Source of the DNA: Capitulum mitella
Taxonomy: Eukaryota; Arthropoda; Thecostraca; Pollicipedomorpha; Pollicipedidae
Assembly (NCBI GenBank): GCA_030062745.1
Contig: CP099842.1
Coordinates: forward strand, 23,717,822 to 23,781,821
Direction of reading: 5' to 3'
Length of the DNA: 64,000 bases
The position numbers and the translations under genes are program-made. The stretch's first letter is position 1. The number at the start of each line of letters is the position of its first letter. Below the pieces are notes generated by a model, which was not told the DNA's origin, searched no databases, and was given only the letters and a program-made list of their open reading frames with translations. This document shows positions 1 to 23,700 of this stretch, piece by piece.

Positions 1-11072
<11,072 letters not shown>

Positions 11073-12540
11073 GCTGACGGAGCGGCCGGAGGTCTGCCCG
11101 CGGGGTGTGCTGTCGGGACGGCGTCGACAGCGCCGCCACGGCGCGGCGCGGCCCGCGGCCGAGCCCGCGCGCGGAGCAGCGGGTCCCGCGCCGGGCCGCG
11201 ATCAGTGAAGAGACGAGCGCCGGGTGACACCTGCGAGCCTGTAAATAGACTGGATCCAGGCGGCCGCCGCCGCCGCCGCGTCACACTGCACGTGCCGACA
11301 AGTGTACCTTACTGGGAAAGAAGCAATATTTATTCGTAAAGTAGGGATAAAGTGTACAAGCAATAATGACAGGCTGCGCGGCGTCCGCGGCGAGGCGTCT
11401 GCGTCCTGGGCGGAGGCGTGCGCCGCGGAGCTCCTGAGACGAGGCGCCCTCCGTGCCTCCCACGCGGCGGGGGCGCCTCAGGCACAGCCGCGCCTCGGAG
11501 GAACCCCTTGTTGGCCCGGTGCCTGTGATGAGCGGTGTGTGTTTGGCGTGCGAGGCGATGCGTAGAGAGTCTGGTTGTGATGTACGTGGCCGCGCGCGCT
11601 TGTTGATCGTCACGCACTGCCGGAGTGCGGGAGGGGGAGCGGTTGCGCCGTCCGGCCGCTGCCGACGGCCCGGTTCATTGTCCGTAGACACCCATTCTGG
11701 AGGCCTTGATCACGTGCCTGTATTTCCACGGTGCCTGTAATTCCACGGTGCCTCACTGTCCGCTCCGTCCAACAGCTGATTCCGATACGATCAGAGATTA
11801 CCGTCACTTTGTTGCCATAGTCATTGTGTGCCATGTGCCCAGTCGGGCGGCCGACGTGCGACCCACCTCCCGCTGGTATAGGTGGCGCTCAGGCGCCTCC
11901 GCGGCCGGTATAGGTGGCGTCGTGATCGCTTTGCCAGCCCGATGTAAATAAGTCCTGATAGTTCAGAGCGCCTGGAATGTCGCAGAGGAAGCGCAGTTGA
12001 CTCACGTTTGCTAGCACCGTGCATAGATCTAGGCGCTAGTGCAAAATGGCCGCTCGGACGTGGTGGCTGTTAATATTTCATATGAAATCACTGGAGGCAT
12101 TTGCCCTTATCAAATTTTTGACATGTTCCTTGAGCCGCATTTTAGAGCACGTTTATTTTTGGCCCATTTTGGATGCATCATTGTTTATCATGTTATAATT
12201 TTGAGGGACTTAAAATGATCTCATGGCAATAGAGATTTGGTGATTGTTGTGTTTTAAACTTTGCGTTATACGTGTTTGTGCTTGTAGGTGCGACTTTAGT
12301 CCATGTGTGTGATATATTTTAGGCATTTTAGATGACATACGCAGCACCAAGCCTCTGGGCTTGACTTGTAGAATACCCTTCCGCTTACATGGACATATTA
12401 TCTTCATAGTATTCTCAGCGTAGGTAGACTGGAAACTGGATAGTAGATGTATAAGTAGCCGGGAGATGTTGGGTTGATTAATACTTCGTAGTCAACTACA
12501 TGTCTGCGCTTCAAATAAAACGGTAGAGATATCAAATGTG
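11073..12540 (+). other. MYRF: MYRF 3' untranslated region (predicted)
   Basis: The region runs from the stop codon to about 20 bases beyond the AATAAA at 12,514-12,519. The first 600 bases are very GC-rich. Small direct repeats include CACGGTGCCTG at about 11,727 and 11,744, and GGTATAGGTGGCG twice between 11,874 and 11,925. The extent is inferred, since there is no transcript evidence. Confidence 0.55.
12514..12519 (+). terminator. Candidate MYRF polyadenylation signal AATAAA
   Basis: This is a canonical AATAAA followed 17-35 bases later by a U/GU-rich stretch (ATGTGTTTTTGTCC), the normal arrangement for cleavage and polyadenylation. It is the first clear one after the MYRF stop codon. Confidence 0.6.
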
Positions 12541-13304
12541 TTTTTGTCCTTCATGTTTATTTTTACGTCTGCTGCGCAGATCATAACAGATGAACTCCTA
12601 TATGAACTCGAGAAACGGGACATGACATGTAGGCTTCTGTGTAGAGGGATACAAGGCGTGATCTTGAGAGGCTTTAAGAATAGTAGAAACATGTGACTTT
12701 CGCGATGAAAAATGCATCATAGTGACACAAAAACTGAGGTAACGCACACTTGTTCCCATCCCACGTGCACAATACCTTGCAAAGGAAGTGTCGTTTTCAT
12801 AGGCACGGCCCAGGCTCTGTCAAATTAAAGATTCCCGTTAGCATCTGGCGAGGCTTAGCGTTCATAATGAACCATATCTGAGTCCTCCATAAGACTTTAT
12901 AATTTGCCACTGTTGCGAGGCATGATTTATGTCCCCAGAAATTATTTGTCAGCTGCTACCTTTTCGCTGGGCTCAGAGGCACGTGTCGGCGTCACATGCC
13001 AAGTGTGACTTGTCCTCTGGCATGCATCCCTAACACGTAATCAACAAATGACTACATTCCAACCACGTACCTTCAGCTATGCAAACCATAATCAATGTTG
13101 TCCAGTGATATCATTTTGGAGTCCTGCCAATGTCAAACAGTTGGGGCACTGAGAAGCAATGGAATCCGACATACTACGGACTGGCTAGATATCGTCTAAA
13201 GCTATTGAGCTGCAACGTCTCGGAACCAAAAGGATCCATGACATATTAACGTCAAGTTGCAGAAGGCGCTAAAGCTGTGGTAGGCCACCAAACAACGCAG
13301 AGCG
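12541..13304. other. Intergenic gap between two convergent genes
   Basis: About 0.76 kb separates the predicted 3' ends of MYRF and the plexin gene. I see no gene, repeat array or RNA gene here. Confidence 0.5.
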
Positions 13305-14087
13305 ATGACACCGACAAGGACTATTTTATTAATATAACCATTTAGCAGAACCATTGGCCCACATTTCACATTTCCGAACACGAAGACAGCTGTCAGCGCA
13401 CGATTTCGCTTATGATGGCCAGGCAAACAAGTCGCAGTCGCCGTCTTTTGTATTTCTTTATGTTGAGCGTTCTGGGTATTTCCGCAAGAAGTGGGAGGAG
13501 CGTGCGATTCTACCGAATTATGGAACAAGCGAGGAAACGTCTCGAGTCAACAGATTAATGGCACTATAAAACGGTTCTTCATGTCCTTTGCCTTGCTTAG
13601 GAAGTCTGCGGTCGTCTCTCCTCTGCTAAGTTGAGCCTTTGCGGTTCCATCAGATTGTTTCGCGTTGGAAAATGCTGGCCAATTCAGCAATGAAAATAAG
13701 AAGTATGTGGCACTTCGCGCTTAAAATTCCGCAAATAAGACAACGGATCATAAATTTCATGTATTATCACAGTTTGGGCTTACATTTAGCACCAATAAAT
13801 GTTAGTTAGCTCCCGGTCTCATGTAAGCAATAAGCTGCAACGATTCGGACGGTTTATGAAAGCCCACATACACTAATGTCTCTCTCGGAGCGGTGCGGGC
13901 AGCCCCACACTGAGAGTACTGGGACGAAAGCTCTCTGGCCGCTGAATCACCGCAGTCAGCCGCCCACTGGCGTCTCCTGGCCGTGCGGCGCGTCGCGCGC
14001 CCTCTGCCGGCCGGAGCGCTCCGACCGCCGGAGGCCGCCGCCTCGAGGACGCCGCGGGCTCCCGCGGCGGGCGGCGCAGCGGCGCGC
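13305..14087 (-). other. PLXN: Plexin 3' untranslated region (predicted)
   Basis: The region lies between the plexin TGA and the candidate polyadenylation signal. It is GC-rich next to the stop codon and AT-rich beyond. No other feature is seen. Confidence 0.5.
13325..13330 (-). terminator. Candidate plexin polyadenylation signal (AATAAA on - strand)
   Basis: TTTATT on the + strand reads AATAAA on the - strand. It lies about 760 bases past the plexin stop codon and is followed on that strand by GU-rich CTTGTCGGTGTC and TGCGTTGTTTGG. It is the first canonical signal noticed after the stop. Confidence 0.5.
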
Positions 14088-14731
14088 TCAGTTGGAGAAG
14101 GACGTCTCCTGGCCGTGGTAGGCGAAGTGGATGCTCTCCAGCTTGGCCAGCAGGACGGGGTCGGTGGCGGCGGCGGCGCGGCGCACGGCCGGCCAGTGCC
14201 GGCTGACGTACGTGAAGAGGTCGCGCGCCGCCGCCGGCGTGCACAGCATGCCCGCGTGCCGGCCGCTGAGCCGCTGCAGCAGTGCCGACAGCTCCTGGTC
14301 GGACACGGCCGGCTCCAGCTGCGCGTCGCTGAAGAACTTGGCCGCCGCCGCCCGGTACCGCTCCATGTCCTTGACGAAGAGCAGCCGCTCGGCGCTCAGG
14401 TCGCGGTGCGGCCCGGCGCCCTCCGGCAGCAGCGCCTCCACGAACGTGTCCGCCACGACGGCCACGGACGCGTCGAACGACTGCGAGCGGCGCACGTCGT
14501 ACACCGTCCACGGGTGGCGCAGCAGCGCGCCCCACACGCGCACGCCGTACACGCTGGCCTTCCAGGCGCGGCTGTGCGCCACGTCGGCCGCCGAGCGGCG
14601 CGCCGGCGGCGTGGCCGGCTCCGGCTGCGGGGGCGCGTCCAGCAGGGCGAATAGCCAGCGCACCGGGCTCGGCAGGTGGCGGGCGCTGAGCAGCGCGCTG
14701 AACAGGTCCTCAATGTACTTGTGCACCGTGC
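14088..14731 (-). CDS. PLXN: Plexin terminal exon: second half of RasGAP domain
   Basis: The exon opens after TTTCCAG, completing a Gly codon, with [14 protein letters not shown], equivalent to GTLQKFVDDLFETI of vertebrate plexins. It continues through the second GAP lobe ([18 protein letters not shown], then [16 protein letters not shown], then [19 protein letters not shown]) to a TGA at 14,088-14,090. GVRVW corresponds to the LPLRFW segment holding the second catalytic Arg. The protein ends QETSFSN. The opposite strand has long false open frames caused by the GC content. Confidence 0.95.
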
Positions 14732-17700
14732 CTGGAAACGGGACAGGGGACGTCAGACACAGTCCCAGGATATGTGAAGATATGGATGGTTTGTTTTGTC
14801 TTCTGGCATACGGGTTAAGGTGCATTCGTCGTAACCTTTTATTGGACATTGTCATCGTTTTACTGCGAATAACTTGCAGAAATACACGAAGAAACAAAAA
14901 CGAAAAGATATCATGCAGCCAAACAAATGGTACCTTGCCACACTTCGGGTACAATTAATACAAAGATGTCTGGACTACTCTACATAGCCTAAGCAGAACA
15001 AAAACAGGTTCCACTAACGCCAGAACATACACGGCCATTAACGCCATCTCTAGCCAAAGTACCTGCCTTGAGCATCTACCCGCTGAGCATATGTCGGAAT
15101 CTGTTGATTTTCGGCCACCTCTCCGTGCCTGCCTGTATTCGTCGCCTGTCTTTGCTAGGCTGTTGGACCGCCCTATCTTTAGTCGTCCGTCTCCGAGCCT
15201 GCCTATCTTACGTTATCCGCCTTCCCCTGCCTACCTTTGGTCGAGATCAGCCGAGTCAGGTAGATCTCGGGGATAGGCTTCTGGTCGTCCTTCTTGGTGG
15301 TGCCGGTGGCCGCGGCCGTGCGCGTCAAGTGGTACACCTGCGCTGGCTGCTGCTCCCCGCAGCTGCTCGCCCCGCTGGCGTAGCCCGCTGACGAGCTGGG
15401 CAGCGTCAGCTCCGGCGTGGCGTAGATGTGCGTCACCGCTGAAACACGTGGCGCAGATGTGGGCTTCTCTTGTAATGCTGAACTTTTTTCTGGCATAGAA
15501 ATGTGTCGCCGCTGGAACGGGTGGCGTAGATATGCATCGCTGCTGTATTACGTCGTGGACATGTACTTCATCGTTGTGACGTACGGCGTACATGTGGGCC
15601 ACCTGCAGTGGCGGCCATTAACCCTAATGCTGCAGTTTCCATGTTACGTCACTCGCCACAAGCGTTACACGGCATTTTGTACGCATTTAAGTCAGGGTGA
15701 ACGTCATACCATTACGTACGCAATAGTGTGTGCCCAAAGGCTATTCGCACAAGGTCTGAGCCAAAACTCAGTTGAATGTGTCAGAATGGTGAACGCCATT
15801 GCTTTGCTGAAATACGTGCCTCATGACCTCATGTCATGTGAAGTCGGAAAGATCCACACTAGACCTCATCTGAAACCGTGACTGTAACACAAGCTACTTC
15901 ACAACATGTTGAAGGACAGCTACATGAAAAACAGGAAGACGCCATGTTTCCTTCAGGGGGCAACAAAGCTGACTTCTCTCTCCGGAGTGTCATTATTTCT
16001 TGTCTGTCTTTTGGATTCATGTTCATGTCCGTGTTCGTTCATTAAGGGAGCGTCCATGTGGTGGGTTTTTTTGCGCCCGGTCAGTACACAATGCACATAT
16101 ACACTAACACAGTTGAAAGCTGTTGTCGCAAAGTCGAAAGTTTTAAAACCGTAAGAAATGCGCGGCGCGCGGGAGCATGAGAAGCTGGCCGAAACAGTTG
16201 GTTCCAGGCGACGGCAGCCCGGTGTGGGAAATGCCGCTCGGTGGCGGCCAGTCGGACGTGTGGGAGGCGCAGCGTGCCGGCAGCTTGCGACTGCTCGGAT
16301 GTGACGGTGGGAGACCTCCGCGCGTTTTGTAAACATGGTACGCCAGGCCGGGGGACATCCGTCTACACGCAGCGTCCTGTATGCATTTACACGGTCGTGT
16401 TTGTCCACGACGTCATGCACACCGCGGCGAACTAGCCTCTCGAGAACAGGTGAAATGTGGTCACTACGGAGACTTACCCTCGTGCAGTTATGTTAACAGC
16501 CACGCTAAATTACTCCAACTCAGGTACGGCTTATGTCTGACCACAGATGCCACATGATCTGCCTGACATTTCACAGTACTTAGCAGCCATTTTGCGGGAG
16601 TCCACTGCCTCGGACAACAAAAAGAAAATGGAAGTGATGACCATACTTTGTATCTTTGACGTCATTTCATCACCGAAATTAAAAAAAGTGACGAAAACCG
16701 CTTTGTAATTGTATGACAAACCTCTGTATCAGTTATGGAATGGAATAAGACTGCATGACGGTCATCTGCCAGCTGCATTTTACGTCCGCCTGGACACTGT
16801 CTGGTTTTCTTTTGTTCTCTTAAATACCCTCAAACGTTTGTGCCTTTGTTCCCAGAAATGCTGAAAATGTCTTTGCAACAGTACGTGGCATACCTTTTTC
16901 GATTTGAAACGTAAAAGTACAGAAATAGGCACCTCACGTACGAATCATTTCATTCGCCAATAATAGCACAAGTACCGACCGCAAGTACTGTCCAGGGTCA
17001 GGTTGCAGCTTAGCGTGATCGGCGAGCAAAGTTATCCTGTGAGGAGTCTCTGGTATTAAGGCACGGCCGAACACGCATTGCGGTGAAGAACATGAAGCAT
17101 AGTTTTCTAGCCCGTCCATTTTTCGTCAGTTGAAACGAATGGCACCCTTGAAGATTCATGCAGTATTCTCTGCAAAAGGTCATGCGTTTGCGCGAAAGCC
17201 ATGACGACGCTTATTCACGAGTCAAAATATGACCATTAACGGTACACAGGTATTGTAATTGTCTCCTCAGATCTATCACTCATCTGTTTGTAGGCAATAA
17301 CTTGCGCAGATATAAGGCACGCCATAGCTGAATAGGTATTTTCAACGGTTAGCGCGCACATTATGGCTGATGGTTTCCGGGCTGCCCGTCCACTCACGGT
17401 TGCTGTACGGCTCCGAGTAGTTGGTGTACTCGTCGCTGTGTCGCGCCACCAGCGCCAGTCTGGCCGTCTCCTCCAGGCCGTAATGGGAGAGCGTGTTGAC
17501 CCGGCGCCAGCCGTGGAGCGTCACCGAACTGAGGTCGGTGTCGGCCAGGGTCAGCCGGCCGCCCCGGCCGTTCAGCCACTCTGCAGGGCGGACAGGGCGG
17601 GGCGTCAGCTGAGCCAGTCAGCTAGCTGCCGGCTGAGGGAACCATTTGGCCACCAACGGAGTCGGCGAGACTGTCACAAGTGGTATAGAGGAGGCAGAGA

Positions 17701-20700
17701 GAGAGAGAGAGAAAGAGAGAGGAGAGAGGGAGAAGGAGAGACAGAGATATATACATACAGACAGACAGACAGACAGAGCGAGAGGGAAAAATGAAAAGAG
17801 ACGTTACCCCCACACAGCTGAATGGTCCTGAAGGTATTGTAGCCTGTAGATTGATGAAAGAATCCAGGAATCCAGAAACTTGTGCATCAAATACTCTACA
17901 GTTTGCCGACAGGTTGTCACGTTATTTTAAAAGTACTCATCTGCGTCATTACCCAAATCGAAGTCTTGTGGAGCCGGTTTCCGGGAGTCGGCACTGCTGG
18001 AGAAGATTCTGTCGATGATCTTCTGTTTCACCTGGCTGATGGTGTCGCAGGAGAGAGCCGCGCAGGTTAGAGTGGAGGGGTTCGAGTTGAGAGACGCATG
18101 TATCACCTAAAAAAAAAATCAAATCCGGGTCAGTTCACTCTCATGACCTCGTCTGTATTGGCGACAAACTAAGAGGACTGCAAGCCTTACTAAGCTGATG
18201 CCTGCAGCCATGACTGAAAAGATGTGTGCTAACCAGTCACGATGTTCGTGTACGGCAAACGCTCTGCTCTTGCAATCGAACTGGTAGTTACTTTCCCAGT
18301 TAACCTTCTGTTCCAGTCCGGTGGGATGTCAGACATAATCCACCTCAAACGACAGTACGGCTGCTGACCAGCTCTCAGTCTTTCTATTTCAACACTCTCA
18401 ACCATCCGACCATGCCCAATTCTTTGCTCTTGTCTCACTCGTCACAGCTCTCGCTCTCGTCACTTCCTGCCTGCCGCCGTCAGTCTACTCACCACGCTCT
18501 TGTACTCGACCTGCTCCTTGAGCAGGGTGCTCTCCGCCAGCGAGTAGCGTGCGGCGCCCGTCAGCGCGTCCACCGGGCCGCGCTCCGTCAGGCGGTGCAG
18601 CGCCCGGACCAGCAGCAGCAGGCGGCCGGCCGGCGCGCCCTCGCGCAGCTCCTCGTACAGGCAGACGGACAGCCAGCAGGTGAACAGCCGCTCCAGCAGG
18701 CTCGAGTCGGAGCGGCGCGTCAGCGTGCGCGGCGCGCCGGCCCGGCCGCGTAGCAGCAGGCTGGCCACCACCGACGTCAAATACTCCATCTTGGGCAGCA
18801 GCACGGCCGTCAGCAGGGAGCCGACGCTCACACTGCGGGCGAGGACGGCTGTCAGCGAGGCGGCGGCAGAGGCGGCGGTCACAACGGCAGCACGGGAACC
18901 AGACGAGGCGTGATGGGAGCCTGAATCGGACGGCACGAATCATTGGTCTTATTCAGTTCACTGAGAGGTGCCCCCGACGTTTCTCCAAGACGTTGAAAAT
19001 GAAACGAACCGCTCTTATCTGACGCCACGCTTCATGTCACGGCGCTATGATGGAGCAATGCAGGTATGGTTTGTAATTCGTAAATTAGGACTGTGTCATT
19101 GATTATAATTATATTTAGCTCGATGCGTCAGATAATATATCATCTCCAGTTGTCTTCGGGATATCACGGATCAAATGTCCTGAGCAGACCAGACGTCTGA
19201 GCTTTTTTATATCACTAGCGACGATTTGCGTCATACTGCGGGAGTGGGTATCAGGCAAATGTCTCAAATAAAGTGCACTCTCAAATACTAAGTGTGTGAA
19301 GTTCATCATTACTCATTTCTGCACCCGCATCTGAAGCGTCATCGTCCCATTATCCACAGCTTACGATAGCACCCTTCCAGTCCATCATCATCAGCGATGG
19401 CTGATCCGCGTTTTTGCACCATTAGCTTCTGCTACCAGTCGGATCGGAGGTTTTTTATTTCGGGCCGTCCGGCACAGCGGTACCTGACAGCCGCACGCCT
19501 GGCCTGCAGGACCACCGCGGCCGCCCGCCCCTCGGCGGCTGCATTAGTGCAGAAACACGGAGTTGCACTCACGCTGAACATCCGAGACACATCTATCTGA
19601 TGTAATGTGACATAATCGCGGAAACCCTCCGGTCGGCTCCGGCGCTACCCAGCCAGTATGCACCCGGCGCGGCAGATAAGCCTTCTTTCATACAACAGAC
19701 GGCCAGATCACCAGATGCCGGCCGGCCAGCCCACATTAGCGTTCTAAAGCGGGGCTAAGCCTCGCTGTAATGGCCTCTGCCGGCCCGCTGCCGCCGGACG
19801 GTCCTGAAGACCGGACCGGACGCCGCATGGATGCTGACATGGTAACCGACACCGAGGCTGACAGTGTAACGGACCCGGATCCTGACAACAGGGCTTGAAC
19901 CAAGGTTGATGCGCAGCATAACACAGATGCGAACATGGAGAAAAACACAGATCAACAAAGAGGCGAACGTTTAGGTCAACGCGGAGACAAACACAGAGAC
20001 AAATGGGGGCCGGGAGACTAGCACCAATACTGGCACGGATGCCAGAGCGAAGGACTGACGTTTTGACCTAAACCGAGAGTGACATGGAAAATGTCACGTA
20101 GACTGACAAAGAAATGGCACTTGGACGTATACAAGGACTGTCACGTAAATCGGCATGGATGCTTCGAGAAAGACTGACACAGAGACTGGCGCATACATGG
20201 ACAAGGCGACTGACACAAATACAGGGATATTATCACATACAAAAAACATTGACACAAATGCAGGTATGTGAACTGACATGGAGGCTGACAACGTGGTTGA
20301 TACAGAAACCGTCGCCGATGTTGACACGGAGGTTGACAACGTGGCTGATACAGAAACCGTCACAGATGTTGGCGCAGAGGCTGACAACGTGGCCGATACA
20401 GAAATCGACACAGCTGTTGAAGCGGAGGCTGTTCTGAGGTCATCACAGGGATGGCGAGAAGCGCGATGAACGACAACGGCTGAGGCCAAGCCGATAGCTG
20501 GCTGCCGCGTCCCTCCCCAGACACTTTTTCCCCTCCCCCAGAGCCGGAATTATATATACCTTCAAGACGGGTGGTCGTCAGTGAGAAGGCGGGGAAAACC
20601 CACAGTGGCATACAGTTGCAGATCACCCACTCTCTCGACCTCGGGAAGCTTAGATCGCATTCCCAAACTTCTTATTCCCAGCACAAAGAAAATGTTATTC

Positions 20701-23700
20701 AAACCTGTCTTCTTTGTCCCATAGCTCTGAAATGGCCTGAATGGTTTGAAAGAGCTCTAACAAACATCAAACCGGAGTGAATATTGCAGAACGGGTTTTA
20801 ATCACCTGTACATATACATTGAGCTGGCGGTAGCATTACGATTACGTAAAAGCTAGGAACGTTGCGACAAAAATATAACGTTTTCAATACTCTCTAAACT
20901 AATCGTCAAATTACGCGACAATAATGCAAAAAATGCAAACAGTGGAAATGTGAGTTTACCTCATACCCCAGCAACAGCGAAACAAACGTGGACAAATTTA
21001 TAACAAGGATCACACTACCGGAGCCTGATGTATCGCACCTATGCGCGACTTCCACACAGTACAGTTAAAAAAGACGTCCCGGGATTAAGCATCCCATCAG
21101 ACGGGTTGTGGCAGAAATGACGGACGGTAGTGAGGCTAGGGATTAATCATAAAGGCGCCTTCGAGCTCCGAACGTGGCTGCTGTGGTCACGGCGTGGTGA
21201 GGGGTAACGACATCAGCTGTCTTTGCAGACAGCTGGTTGCACCAGACGATTTCGCCTTGTTCAAGCGTGCATCGCCAACAAAGTGCAAAAGAGTCCACGC
21301 GGGACACCGATGTCAGTTACAAGATGGGGCAAGATTCTTTCCATTGAGGAATGTGGCCCGATTTTTGGAAACCGCTGATAGGAAAATGATGTTTACATTT
21401 TACCGCTTCACGGAAGAGGAAAGCCACGTAACGAAAAACAATTAACGGCTAAGAAACTGTTTGATTGAGGTAGTTGACGGAATGATCGACGCCAAAGCAT
21501 TGTTTGAAGCAGGACTATTTCAAGCGCAAATGTTCCAAGGTCTGCCGGTTGTTGAACTTTTCATTTGGAGGTGCAAGGCGGCGAACATCCTTCAATTAGC
21601 ACCGGCGTTGTATTCTTAGCATCACCAAGGCTTTGCCCTCATGGCCGAAGAATGCACATTGTTCTCCGCTTGCTCTCTGCCGCCAGATATTTAATCAGAG
21701 CGTGTCATTACGACCTTAAATGCTGGTTAGGCCAATGCGCATTATAGCGTGACGCGGCACATTTTTAGGAGCCTAATTGGGGGCTGGCAAAATGTAATGG
21801 CCCGTACTTAGCCTAATAGATATGAGCCGCATGCAGCGTAAGTGACGCTAAAGGATGAACGATGCTGAGCCGGCCCGTCGCGGCCCGGCCGAGACAAACG
21901 ACGCCCGTCAGAGCCGATGCGGACTCGACTTTGTGAGACGCCCGGCTCGCCGGCCCGGACCGGGTCCGGCGGGCGCCCCTCCGCCGAGCTCTATTGAGCT
22001 GTCAGGAGCCGCTGTCCGGCGGCTCGGATGACGGCAGTCCGGGCGCGTGACCGGCAGACGGGAAGAGGCGCCGGGGCAGGCGACAGGGGGCGCCGGGACC
22101 GAGGCTGCAGTTCGGAGCCGGTCCGCCCCGCTGCATGTTCGTGTCTCAGGTCATCACATCGTGGCTAATAGCAATAAATAACGGGCAATAAAAATGAGTT
22201 AAGCATAATAACATGGCGGCTGGCAGCGGCAGATGGGCCTGCTGCGCGGAGGAGCACCTTTGGACAAACCCCGGTAAAAAGAGATTACCCTCCGGTAAGG
22301 AATGTGGCTGCAAACTAAGCTCGCCCGCAATTTGTTGTGCGGTGTCCTCAGGCTGGCATGGGGGTCCTATATATCACATTTCCCGGCCGGGAAATATCAG
22401 TTGCAAAACACGTCGTGCTGACGCTACTCAGATGCGACGTTCAAGCTCGACAGACAGGGTGAACTGAATTATATGGAAGGACCTTTATCAGTACAGCACC
22501 TGCATGCAGGTGACAAAAACAATGTAGTTAGACGCCTGCACTTATTCTGCCTTGTGACGGTGGGAAAGGAGTCTTTCTTAAATACGCCCGGTGAGCTCAG
22601 AACGTTCCTGAATATGTATCTACCCACTGTCCTGCGCCTTTCGTGTTAGAACATCGGCCAAGTTATGCAAACTGCCCGTGTTTACCGGAATTTCCCATCC
22701 AACGGTCCCCGCGCCGCACATGAAGCTGCAAACGCAGGGAAAGGCGCTGACCTTCCCGTCACGGAGGTGACCCGCCCGTGGTCACACCTGTCGTGCACGG
22801 CGAACCCCTACCGGTCACAGCGCCGCGGGACCAGCTGCAACGCCACCCCTCTCTCCGCTCCCCCCCCCCCCCAACTGGCCGGCACGGGAGGTTCTAGCCG
22901 GCAGCAACAGCTTCCCATGCACGGTCGGGGAGGGGAAGGGGGAAGGGGCTCGGACCGTCAGCTGCAGGACCAGCCAAGAAGAGCCCGCGAAGTGGACGGC
23001 CCCTCGGCGCGCGGCGTTTTCTGAATATGAGCCCGGCTGCAGACGGCGCCGCCGGCGGCGCCGTCTGCAGGGCGGCACAAATTGCGGCCGCCGGCGGTAA
23101 CGGTGCACCTGGCTCCTCGACGGCCGGACACCCACGTCCAACGCGGCCAGGCCGGCCGCCGGCGCGGCGGCGCTCCCGGCCGCCCCAGGCCGCGACAGAG
23201 CGCCGCTGACGGCGTTTGAAGATGCCGCCGCCGACATCCCAGCCGGCTGCGTCGTCGGACGCCGCCGCCGCGGTCGGCCACTCCCGATTTGCTGTCGTCA
23301 GGCCGCCGGCTGGCCTTCGGTCGCCGGCCGGCGGAGTTGACCGGTCCGCGGCCGCGTCTCGGATAAATCCGGCCGGCGGGACGGCCAGGTGGCGTCACCG
23401 GAGCTGAGCCTGCGGCTCTCGGCGGGTCCCCGCTCCTGCCGGGACCGGCTGCCCTCGGCCGCGCGACCGCGCCGCGGCTCGGCGCGGACCGGTGGCGCCC
23501 CTGGCGGCCGTAGGGGACACTACCGCTCACCTGTCGCGACTGCTGAACGTTTTTTGCGCCTCGAGCGCCTCCACCAGCATCAGCAGGAAGTTCTTGTTGC
23601 ACAGCAGCTGCTCGAACTGCGTCATGGCCGTCTTCACGCCGGCCGTGAATCCCATTGGCAGCTGGAATGGACGGGTGTCGTCACCATGGGCGTGCCGCGG

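Larger units (their letters stand above)
18833..23530 (-). other. Plexin intron, 4.7 kb
   Basis: The intron holds a 24/48-bp tandem array (19,833-20,436) and a GC-rich island (21,850-23,520). No gene is recognised; the long open frames inside both features come from composition. Confidence 0.85.

Noticed and set aside
13983-14654. Long open frames on the + strand opposite the last plexin exon
   Set aside because: GC-driven shadows of the RasGAP coding sequence, with no domain match.
22815-23602. Overlapping Arg/Pro/Ala-rich open frames (up to 214 residues)
   Set aside because: They are in a CpG-rich intronic island and only their last part overlaps the true plexin exon, in a different frame. 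Low complexity and no recognisable domain.
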